From NCBI GenBank assembly GCA_963693285.1, contig OY848926.1, positions 5,440,501-5,504,500 on the forward strand: a stretch of 64,000 nucleotides of DNA. Reading direction: 5' to 3'. Each line of letters begins with the position of its first letter. Positions within the stretch are counted from its first letter, which is position 1. The notes under the pieces were generated by a model. It did no database searches, had not been told where the DNA came from, and saw only the letters and a list, made by a program, of their open reading frames with translations. The stretch comes from Xestospongia muta. Its lineage: Eukaryota; Porifera; Demospongiae; Haplosclerida; Petrosiidae. The position numbers and the translations under genes were made by a program. This document shows positions 11,594 through 21,819 of this stretch, piece after piece.

Positions 11594-12340
11594 TTAAGGA
11601 GAATATGGTCCAACATCAGGTACTGGTGATTTCAACTTTAACTTAACTAGAAGCAATGCAACTTGAGCTTTGACTTTTGTAAGGAAAGATGGAGTAAAGT
11701 CATCTGAGTCATCTCCTAGTAACGGTCTAGTCTCTGGGTTTGTGGAATTCCATTTGGAATCAATTTTACTGTACCCTTCTTTTGAAGCTGGCTGATGGCG
11801 ATAGAGAATATAATGTTGTGTCATAAAAAGAAGATCAAAACATATGGAAAAGGCACCTAGACCAAATTTAGTAGGATCTCCAAAAATAGGCTTCTAGTCA
11901 TCTGAATGGATGAATAAAAGAATGAAGATAGATACACAGAAGATATTAATGGATAGATAGACCAATAAGATAGACAAATAGTTACCATAGTTATAAGAGA
12001 TAAGAAACATTTGTAAGATACTCAATGTTCCACTAGTAAAATCCAATAGTACATTACCTATGCTCCATCCAACAGTACTTTTACGCCGAAAGTTCATGTA
12101 CGCCTACACAAATAATGACAGTTTATTACTAGTTATTAATATTACATGTACCTGTGGTACATATTTGATCAATGTTATAGCAAGTTTGACATAGGAAACA
12201 AAAAGAAAGTCTAGCCATTCCAATTTGTGTCCCACCGACACAAATAACGAGATTATCATAAACGACCCCAAATTGGTTAAAATGCTCTTCTCAAATCTGG
12301 AAATTCTACTGTGACGTTGACAGGAGGGACATGGTCACTC
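11594..12340 (-). pseudogene. CTNS: Cystinosin C-terminal remnant with in-frame stop
   Basis: Three minus-strand exons match the lysosomal cystine/proton symporter cystinosin (PQ-loop family): about 12340-12151 (FVSYVKLAITLIKYVPQ), about 12113-11988 ([20 protein letters not shown]) and about 11899-11594 ([20 protein letters not shown], stop TAA). The second PQ-loop region and last membrane helices are recognisable. The acceptor that keeps phase puts a TAG at 11896-11894, where the family has a Trp just before the IFGDPTK block. The luminal N-terminal domain and the first PQ loop are absent: sequence identity to the family ends near 12340, next to the broken end of the DNAI3 remnant. I therefore call it a truncated pseudogene. 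An alternative is a sequencing error at the TAG. Confidence 0.75.
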
Positions 12341-12400
12341 ACTTGACCAGGTCCTTATAATTAGAGTCATTTGATGTAATTATAACATTATTATTATCAG

Positions 12401-13122
12401 GGTATTTTTATCTGCAAACAAAATGGGAATATTGACGTCTGGGATCTCATGGATAGGTAATGAATAAATACATTTATTATTACATGTATTCAAACATTCT
12501 CTAGATCTCATGTACCATCATTGGCCCAAAATATTTCCTCTCTCTCAATCACTTCTATTATCCCATGGTGTCTCTCTAGTAAGCTGTACTAACTCTATTT
12601 GTTAGCTCTTAATTATTGGAGGTCGTCAATCAATGTTAGCAGTGCGTGACAGTTGTGGTACATTACATATATTAGAAGTGCCATGGAGTCTATGTCATCC
12701 CTCCAGCAATGAGGTAGAGATATAGTGTTTAAATTAGAGATTATTCTCTCTCTCTCTAGTTGTCCATTATGGAGTCATTCTTTGAGAGAGAAGTCAAGTG
12801 ATTAGAATTTGTTGCTGAAAGAAATTGTATGCTTAGTGAAGAGAAGAAATTACTGGATGAAGCTAAAGCAATATCTGCTACAAAGGTTATATTAGTCAAT
12901 GAAGTATAATTATTATGTGGTAATTATAGGAGACACCTCAACAGAGCAAAGATAGTGGTTGGGAAGAGAAAGCTAAATTAGTGAGTTTGGGTCTGAAAAT
13001 ATAAGTATGAGTCCATTTCTATTGCTTTGGTAGGAATACGATGATTATCTCAAGTTAGAGGATACTCTTTTAATAGAACTAGGAATCAAACAGCAACAAG
13101 AAAACAGTTTAATAGTTTAAAG
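12401..13122 (+). pseudogene. DNAI3: DNAI3 (WDR63) C-terminal remnant with in-frame stop
   Basis: Exons at 12401-12456 (GNIDVWDLMDR), about 12505-12581, about 12607-12711 (CGTLHILEVPWSL), about 12761-12885, about 12931-12979 and about 13034-13122 keep short introns and GT-AG sites. They read as the last WD repeat and helical tail of axonemal dynein intermediate chain 3, which acts in inner-arm dynein of motile cilia. A TGA at 12799-12801 interrupts the frame (FEREVK-stop-LEFVAERN) where the family continues. Everything upstream of the last WD repeat is missing. It is therefore a truncated, probably dead copy. The intact gene should be elsewhere in the genome. Confidence 0.7.
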
Positions 13123-13388
13123 ATTATATTTATTACTCAAGTCATTGCAAAGAAAATATTTTAGAATTGTTTACACATATTCTGCATATGACACTTTGTA
13201 AATAATTTATTGCTCCTAGACCTGCCATCTCAATATTTCACTTTCTTAAAAAAGGTGTAGTTGTGTTACTCATATGATCCATCTGACTCACCTCCTGAAC
13301 ATTCTTACTGACTATTCTTTAATACTCTTAAAATAGTTTTATAAATAGATAATTAGATTTGTTTATAATTAAATAAAATTATAATTTC

Positions 13389-13765
13389 AAAAAAAAAAAA
13401 CCCTTGTGTGTTGCCCAAACGATCTTTCTTGACTCAATTCCACGCAGGCTTCCACTTAGGCTCCAGGATTCCCTGCTATTGCTAGCTAGGACCGCCACCT
13501 GGCTTGGTAACCCTCGTCCGAAGACGAGGTAATCCTGGCTGGAACGTCGCCCTAACTTCGAACCAGCCGTACTGGGTTTCTAGCTTCGGGAATAAATCAT
13601 CGTCATTACTAAACCGGGACTACAATACACCAAGCCTCATCTCGTTTAAAGGGAGACTACCAGCCGTATCCTAGTCCGCCTTTCGGATACTCCGAAGAGT
13701 ATGCTGGTAACCATCTCAGAGGTCATGATGCATTGCAGACGCTGGCCTACAACACACTGGCAACC
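13389..13765 (-). ncRNA. Candidate structured Pol III RNA, family unassigned
   Basis: This is a GC-rich island in AT-rich DNA. On the minus strand a TATAAAA box (13790-13784) would place a start near 13765, and a 12-T run (13400-13389) looks like a Pol III terminator, giving about 365 nt. Two UUCG-capped stems are clear: AUACUC-UUCG-GAGUAU (13702-13687), enclosed by a 7-bp UACCAGC/GCUGGUA stem (13709-13703 with 13664-13658), and CCUCGUC-UUCG-GACGAGG (13529-13512). The 5' GUGUGUUG (13757-13750) pairs perfectly with CAACACAC (13413-13406) near the 3' end, closing the molecule. I compared it with remembered RNase P, MRP, 7SK, SRP and telomerase RNA motifs and could not assign it. A SINE-type copy is the main alternative. 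Confidence 0.5.
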
Positions 13766-14538
13766 AAGACTGTTTTGGTTTCCTTTTATATGTACTTACG
13801 ATTTTGTCTTCATGCTCTTGTGGGGCACGACAGTGTGCGCTTATGAATCTCATTAACGATTGCTATGAATATGATTACTGGTATCGTTGAACTAAAAAAC
13901 TTAAAAATTAAGAATTAAAACTAAAGCTATGTTTTAAGCAAACTAGAACAACACTACTAATAATTAGATTCATTTTTATCATCACAACAAAAGAAACAAT
14001 CTTATAAACATTAAGTTAAAATTCTTTTAAGTCAGACATACTTAATTGTATATTTATATTAGATCATATGATATGCTATCATCACTTTCATAATGGTTCA
14101 AAAAGACACACTCTATATATCATCTAACTTTTATGGATGCTTTGTGATTTTCAATATCTTGACCATGAATAATAAGTTTATGACACTACCACTGAATGTG
14201 TTAAGACACTGGTACAAAATGTGGTGATCTTACTAGTGAATTTATTATAATAAAAAATAATTATTTATCGTTTATAAAAGGACTATATTTCTATGTAAGT
14301 GTATTCCTCATTAATAAAACCATCAATATTATTTAGCAAATTACTACCTTATATTGTTGTATGTGGGACTGTGAACATAGTGGGGCTTTTAATAGAATTG
14401 AAATAACAACAAGTATGTATTAAGAATGGAATAAGGTGAACACAATCTAGTGTTATCACGAGTAATAATTATTAATGTCCTATAATACAAGTGTATATCC
14501 TAAGGTCTCATTCCAATGCCTCATGGGCTGGGACTCAG
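13766..14538. other. AT-rich intergenic DNA, including putative ncRNA promoter
   Basis: Upstream (minus sense) of the TATA box, about 13801-13835 is a GC-richer stretch at the distance expected of a proximal sequence element. Beyond about 13850 I see nothing supportable. Confidence 0.4.
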
Positions 14539-17500
14539 TCAGTAGAAACCACCTGATGGTGCTCCATACATAGGTTCAGGTGGATATGGATCAGCTATAC
14601 GACCAGGGTAACCAGCACCAGCCATAGGAAGTGGACCTCGTGTACGACCACCAGACTGAAGTCGACACATCATTGGCATCCCTAACCAAACAAAACACAC
14701 AATAGTATGTGTATTGAGAAGCAACCATAACAACTTACCATCTAAGTTTCTTTGATTATATTTCTTATAAGCTTCTAAAGCATCATCTTTATAACGGTAG
14801 GTCACTTCAGCTACTCCTGGTGCAACAATAGCTACATGTTCTAATGGACCAATAGCTCCACACAACTCCTAACAAACAAATGATCTAGTTAACTTAACAA
14901 CTTCACTGTACACTTACATAGATATCATTACGAGAGACAGTGTCATTCAAGTTAGAAATAACTAATGTCGTGACAGTTGTCAGGCCTCGCTGACGAGGAG
15001 TCCCAGGAGGCGGTGGCATAGGTGGACGCATCTCAATAGGAGGTTCAAAGGTGTGGTATTCGACTGGTGAGGGAGTCCGATACTAAACAAGAAAATAATG
15101 TTTGGTTCCAATTAGCACTAATGATAGGTTTACCTTTCCATAGACAGGTCCCCCTCGCATAGGTTCAATAGGAGGTACCCCTCCTCCTCCTCCTCCAACA
15201 AAAGCTGATGTGATACTAGAAGCAATAAACTCTTCTCTGCTTTTCATAAAGTTTTGCTGTCGTGACTCCTTCTGTCTCAATATGGTGGCTGCTAAACGCT
15301 CCTCTTTACGATAGGCCTGTGTGATCAAAGGAAATAGCCTTAACATAATAAATTAATATAAGAGATGAATAGTCTGCTGGATTTACAGCACACGACAGCT
15401 ACCGGCAGCTCTATTACAAACATTATTTACTACTACAATTTACTATATACTAGCGCGCAATGCAATATGATCTCTATCTCTTGAAAAGCAGCTGCACTTT
15501 CTGTAATTGTTGCTCCAGGATTTAAAATATATGTATACAAATCTTTTAGCTGTAGATTCTATTGTGATATGCTCATTGGTATATTAACAATATCCATCAT
15601 TTGGGTGTCCATGTGATGTTTAAGGGATTGTGCCTGCTTTTTAGGTCTCAGAGAATACAATGTTCAGTCTTTTCAAAATAGAACACAAGTATCTTTCATC
15701 ATTGGCTATACACAACTTGTCTTCATATCTATTGAAGGTAACAAGGGAGGATGAGAATTGCAATCGAGGAGGTAGCAAATTCAAATAAATTCTCAGCTTT
15801 ACTTCAATCTATACATTAACATTTATTAGCTTCAATACACTCTTTGTAGCACAGGTAAGTTATAGTAGCTTCATTTATACTAACGTCCTCTCTGCAGAGT
15901 AAACCAACATATTAAAGGTTGTACTACTGGTAATTCAGTGCTCTGACATTCTGGTTAAAAAATGATCGCAAGGTGAGATCATAGCATCACATATTGGTTG
16001 GTAATTATAACTCATGTAAATAGGTCAGTCTTGAAAATCAAGCTATTGCTCAAGTCAAAGTAAATGCTGATTTCCTGAATGCTGTCAACCAATCATCACT
16101 GCTATTGTAAAATATTTGTGTAACTTAAGTCGAATTGATCTCTTAATAAGGATCAAATAAAAATGTCCTAGCAAAATTGATGGCAAAGTACATAAAATGA
16201 GAAGATGAGTAACTCAGCAAGGACTTAAGTAGACTCAGTATCTGTAGTATCATTGCTCTGGTGACAACCTCTCATAATATTTCCGCTGCTAATAATGTTC
16301 AATGTCTTCACAATCCAGGCTTAGACACTTCATTGCCATGACAACCTTTGGTAACATTTTACTGCTAATAATGTTCTTATCTTCACAATATCTTCACGAG
16401 TCAGGCTTAAATGCTTCGTTGCTATGACAACCTCTGGTAATACTTTCATTGTTAATAATGTCCAATGTTTTCACAATATCACCATGTTCCAGACATAATA
16501 CTTACAGCTATGCCAATGAATATGCGCAAAAATATATGCCAATGAATATTATCACATTACCATGGCAGCCAAAAAAAACAGTTATTATGCAAAAGCTCTA
16601 GGAAATTACATATACTATCACTAAAGCTTATATTGGGCATACTTGACTAATGATGTATCTAGTCAGAAAAGAGAGCGATAATATGGAACTTTTATACAAT
16701 GGCCGTGTACTAATTACTGGTACTTTTAACACAAAAGGGCTAACATTATCAACACTTCATGATTACTAACAACTCTACAAGAATGCTAGCTACTAACTAC
16801 TCGCAAATATGACACAGTCGCCATTCCCTTTCCCATCAACATACAATGTACACTAAAGAAGAAAACACTACTACGCATATGACGATTGTGGGTTGTAAGG
16901 AAGGACGATCATGAATATGATTACAGAGATGAGAGTACATAGAATGTCGTCGAAAGAACTTCAGGAACGCCCTTACCTCACTGGTGGTCTTGCTAAGTCC
17001 TTGAACTGTCACTGTGATCCTCTTTGCTTCTGCTGCCGTAGGAAGTCGACGAGACTTTGTATCCTCAGAGAAAAGATTAGGCCGATAACTATGAGTTCCT
17101 GGAACCATTGTACGTTTCCCAGGTGCTGATATTGAGAAGGTTTCTAGTGGTGTCTGTTGTGCAGGATGAACACCTCTTCCTCCTTGTCCAATGGGTTGTT
17201 TGTTACCTTGTCTTTTCTTAGATTTGTTGTTCTGTGGTGCTGGTTGTTTTGGTGGTAACTTAGCACGAAGATCTGCTACTGCCGTCTTGGTCTTTGTAGC
17301 TAACAGATCTCGTAAATCATTCATACCAGTTCCTCCTGGCTTCTGTTCCAGTCCATTTTGATGAGCATTGGCTGACGCTCGCAAAGCACGTGTAGTTATG
17401 CCCCTTCCTCTTCCACGAGCTCTACCTCGATTGTTTCCAACTATTGGTCCTCCTTGGATCCTTTGTATACCACCTCCTCTACCTCCTCTTTTATTCATAC

Positions 17501-17582
17501 CTTGACCACGTCTAAAACGAAAGCTCCCCTGACCGGTTTTACCAACAAGATCATCGAGTGGTAAATCAATCTTGGATGCCAT
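14539..17582 (-). CDS. POLDIP3: POLDIP3/SKAR-like RRM protein of the mRNA export family
   Basis: Exon 1 is 17582-16977, then a 1.65-kb intron, then exons about 15327-15136 (AYRKEERLAATILRQKES), about 15082-14923, about 14868-14751 and about 14683-14539 (stop TGA). The start MASKIDLPLDDLVGK resembles the UAP56-binding motif (L-x-L-D-D-L-I) of ALYREF and POLDIP3. An RG/GG-rich basic region follows (residues about 30-70). A single RRM near the C-terminus (LVISNLNDTV, PGVAEVTYRYKDDALEAYKK) is closest in pattern to POLDIP3, whose product links splicing, mRNA export and translation. A Gly/Pro/Tyr-rich tail ends the protein. The exon 1 to exon 2 join keeps phase, but exon 1 ends in RRM-like residues (ITVTVQGLSKTTSE), so an alternative product is possible. 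The Met at 17582 is chosen because the frame upstream lacks an ATG. Confidence 0.7.
16251..16503. repeat. Three-unit 83-bp tandem repeat in the POLDIP3-like intron
   Basis: Units begin 'cattgctctggtgacaacct', 'cattgccatgacaaccttt' and 'cgttgctatgacaacctc'. Each contains '.ctaataatgttc' and 'cttcacaat'. They are imperfect (roughly three quarters matching) and explain part of the unusually long intron. Confidence 0.75.
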
Positions 17583-18249
17583 TACTAACAATGTAAGATA
17601 ACTAGTGAAGAAGCACAGTAAGAAAACAATAAAAGAGCTGAAGAATTGTCTCTGAAAATGTCTACTTATTTAATGAAATACTTTCTTCCACTTTAAGTGG
17701 TATCTTGGGTAACCGACACTACTTTGAAGATGGTGCTTTGTATGCTTATTGAATTTAGCACAATTGATTATTGATGGAGATATACAGATGTATTGACTTC
17801 GTCTTCTTGATCGAAGCGTTACTGTAGGTAGTTAATTTTCAAGGTGGGGCGTGTCAAGAACAAAAAGGGTGGTTGGATCACAAGCGCTGCTTTCTTCAGT
17901 TTGTTGTCGCCGAATCTAAGCTGATTGTAGTATGAAGTTTTCGATGACTTTTCTAAAACTCAAGTTATGTCTTCGTAGATCTCCCAGAAGACGAAAACAG
18001 CCAACAAATTTTGACACGTTGTTGTTGCAATAATTGCTGTGACGTCACTCCGAAAATTAATAATTTTTTCGAATAATTAGAATTTACTTTTTTCGAATTC
18101 CAATTATGTTCACTGGAAGAGATCCAAGATTGAAGAGGGAAAATGAGACTCATAGAACGTACAATTTCAGTTTCAATTCATTAGTAAGGAACATAAAGCC
18201 CCTACCAATCATTATCAATGAAACTTTACTTTAGAACCCTGGTGTCTCC
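17583..18249. promoter_or_regulatory. Divergent promoter region POLDIP3-like / TRAF7
   Basis: The 667 bp between two divergent starts must carry both promoters and 5' leaders. No TATA box or clear motif was identified. Short open frames here have no support. Confidence 0.4.
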
Positions 18250-21200
18250 ATGGGAACAGGCTCTTCCCCTTTAATGTCCCGAGAGATGAGAAGCAGTTCC
18301 TTCACTAGTGGTGATTTTCAATGTATGATAACTATATACATGATAATTCTAGAGTGTCTATTATTGTGTTATTTTACAGATGGTTCAGGACTACCCCGAG
18401 GACGACACTCTGTTGCATCAGAACTATCTGTACCAGGCATAGATCGTGATAACTCCTCTGTATGTCATATTGTATGAGATTACATATATTTTATATAAAG
18501 TGTGCTCTTTTTAGACTCCAACTAACTATTCCGGCTCTTTATTTCGACAAGGTTCTGTTCTTTCTTCCCGTGGACTGATATCACCAGCTGCAAGTCATAG
18601 CACACCTGAAGAAGATTTCAAGGTCTGTTTCTCTTCTTATTTCTTGGTCAATTCATTAGTCTATCAGGAAATTATAGTTCTTGCTGAGTCAGGTAAATGT
18701 GAACGTCTTCTTTGTCCACTTTGTGGTGGAGTATTTCGTGATCCTTACATTGCAGCATGTGGGGTAAGTTAAAAGGAACATATGAGGTTGTACTCTCTCT
18801 CTCCCTCCTATTTTTAAGCATACATTTTGTTCACCATGTCTAAGAACCGGACGTGAAGGTAAGAACAAACTACTATATGTAACATTGGTTCTATTTCCTG
18901 TCAGAAGTATGTCCTATTGATGGAATTGTACTCTCGATGGTTGTCAGAAATTTAGCTGTGAGTTTTAAGTCATTATTATGCCTTACTAAACTTGTCAAAC
19001 TTGTTTTACTAGGTAGCAGAACAGGTTGGGGAACTTCGCATACATTGTCGTTATGGTTGCAAACCATCTCAAGATAACTCTGTAACATATGAACCAGATC
19101 CACTAGGTAACTGAGAAGAAAATATTCACTAATTATCTTGTTGTTATATCCAGGATGTCCTAAGATTATAAAGTTAGCAGGTAGAGAGTAAGTGATGTAT
19201 ATAATGTAATATTGGTACTGTTGATATACTTTTATTTATAGAGAACATGAAAATGACTGTGATTATGCACCAGTCAAATGTCCTAATAGTTCTCTGTGTC
19301 CACCAGTGTTAAAAAGAGTAAGATATGATAACTATAACTATTATACTACAATCATAATACTATATTATGTATATGTTAGTATCATTACTTCACTGTTGTA
19401 TGCTAATGGTTCTTTCTTTGTTGTTAGGATTTGGGTGATCATATCAAATTATGTCGACATGTTCGTTGTCCTCATCATCGTTTTAAGTGAGTTAATACTA
19501 CTGTTGATATGTGTGTTTTACTGTTTATATTGTAGTTGTGACTTTGAGGGAACTAAAGAAGAATTAGTTATACATTTAGAACAATGTAAATTTGAAGGAT
19601 TAAAGGTGTGTTTTGTTTTAATTACTGTAGATGTACTCTCTCTCCCTCCTCTCTCTTTCTCTTAAGGGTTATTTAACTCGTACAGATGAGAACATATCCC
19701 ATTTACAAGCAGAAATTAAACAAAAAGATGAGGAAATTTCTTTCTTACGTTCCATGTTGGCCAGCCTCTCAGAAAAGGTAGAATATTTAGAGAAAGCAAC
19801 TGTTGGCAAGATCGGTGAGTTAGCAATCTCACTCTGTATATCCATTGACTTGATCTCTCTACTATCAGATCAGTTAGATGAAAGACATATTAAGCTCTCA
19901 AAGGATGTTGTAGATGCAAGGAATGTTGTAGACTTTGTAATGGTATGTAGATAATCTCAATTGTAACACATCTCTCATCCAACTCTTAGAACGAGTTACA
20001 ACACGTACAAGTACAACTAGGAGTTGCTGGCAGTAAGTAACAATACTATTATTAGATTATATATATATTGCTTTTTTCTGTTACTAGCTATGGATCTACA
20101 ACATATCTTTAAATGTAAAGGAACATTTGTTGGACACACTGTAAGAGATAAATCACTAATTTTAATGCATTCATTTAGTTTTATTATAGGGGCCAGTATG
20201 GGCATTGTGTGTTATTAATGATCTATTGTTCAGCGGTTCTTCGGATAATACTATTAAAGTAAGTCTGACCTGTATCACATGACCTTCACATGACGTACAC
20301 AAAACAGGTTTGGGATGCTGGTATTGGATTCAAATGTGTTAAAACACTTAGTGGTCATGATGGAATAGTCCTGGCTCTAAGACAATTTGGGTAAAATCCT
20401 ATCCAACATTAATATCACCACACTATTACCTCAGTTAGTGCCCTGTAATTACGATGATTTTTTCTTTTCAGAGAGAAGTATTTATATAGTGGGTCTGAAG
20501 ATCAGAGCATTAAGAAATGGGACATTGAGAACTTTCAAGTAGTCAGTACTATCGCTGCACATGAAAACCCTGTCTGTACAATGACTACAAGCTGTGATAG
20601 ATTGTTCAGTGGATCATTAAAAAGTATCAAGGTATATCTATCCACCTATCCAGAATAATCTACTGTCCCCGTCTCTTCAGGTTTGGGATACAGCCACTAA
20701 TACTATGGTAAAGGAATTACCTGCTCAGAATCATTGGGTCAGAGCGTTAGTTGTCTCAGAGAACTACCTTTACTCTGGATCATACCAAGCTGTAAAGGTA
20801 GTTTATCAATATAATTATGGTATATTAGTATTGTTATGTGTGTATTTGTATGACTAGATATGGGACCTACAAAGTTTAGAGTGTATACGAGTGTTGGATT
20901 GTTTGGGTGGTAGTGTCTATTCACTGTTAGTGACCACTCATTATATTGCATGTGGAACATATGAAAACAAGATTAATGTAAGTTTGTGTCTGTGTGTGTG
21001 AGGAAGAGAAAGATGTTGATCATGTTGTAGGTTTGGAATATAGAAACTCTAGAATCTGTAGGAGAACTAACAGGTCAGTACTTTAATTAGAAATAAGACT
21101 TAGTGATTTATTCTGACCTATTATTGTTACCACATACTAGAAGTTGACATTTTATTTCAACACAGGTCACTTTGGTATTGTGTATGCATTACAAGCTATT

Positions 21201-21569
21201 GAAACACCAGGACAAACTAAACTCTTCAGTGCCTCATATGACAAGACATTACGAGTATGAGTTAGCCCCTTAATATGTAAAAAAATTTACTCTCTCACTT
21301 TCTTAAGGTGTGGAACATGGAACATTTAACATGTTCTCAGACTCTCATTCGACATGTAAGTAGTGTCACGTGTCTAGCTATGGCTAAAGGACGGCTTTTC
21401 TCGGGCTCTGTAGATAGTACTATCAAGGTGAGAGTAGTATAGGATTGGAATAGTTTGAGTATGTGACTATGTGGTATGGAAGCTTGTGTCATGACTCTCA
21501 TACACTCAGATCAGTGTAATGGTGGTCATTTAATAATAATCTTTCTTTGCTCTTTAGGTGTGGCAGTAA
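18250..21569 (+). CDS. TRAF7: TRAF7-like E3 ubiquitin ligase (RING, TRAF zinc fingers, WD40)
   Basis: About 19 short exons run from ATG 18250 (exon 1 18250-18310) to TAA 21567-21569. Domain order is that of TRAF7: a Ser-rich N-terminus; a C3HC4 RING ([21 protein letters not shown], in two exons at about 18715-18860, ending CPIDG); TRAF-type zinc fingers ([36 protein letters not shown]; about 19015-19600); a coiled coil (about 19670-19990); and seven WD40 repeats with VWD/IWD ends, finishing at VWQ. TRAF7 is a cytoplasmic ligase and scaffold acting with MEKK3 in stress MAP-kinase signalling. The block '[11 protein letters not shown]' before the first WD repeat is a strong family match. Introns are mostly 45-70 bp. 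The start could lie slightly upstream, but this Met follows a 5' flank without open frame. Confidence 0.92.
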
Positions 21570-21819
21570 AACCGCATAAAACCGCAAAGTTTATCTACTT
21601 AATCTACTTAATCTGTTTATAATTTTGTATCTATTGCAAATCTCAACTATCAATGACATTTCACTTATCTTCTAACTATCATTTTTATGAAATGTTTTTT
21701 CATATTTGAAATATTTGCAGGAGAGGTTCACTTAGCTCACAGTTAGTGGTTTTAGCAACTACAGCATCAGATGAGTATAAGTTGAATTAAGTGTGTCTCA
21801 AGAGTACTATTTATAGGTT

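Noticed and set aside
13389..13765. RNase P, RNase MRP, 7SK, SRP or telomerase RNA
   Set aside because: Conserved core words of these families as I recall them were not found. Short resemblances such as GACTAGG or GGGCAACA are too weak.
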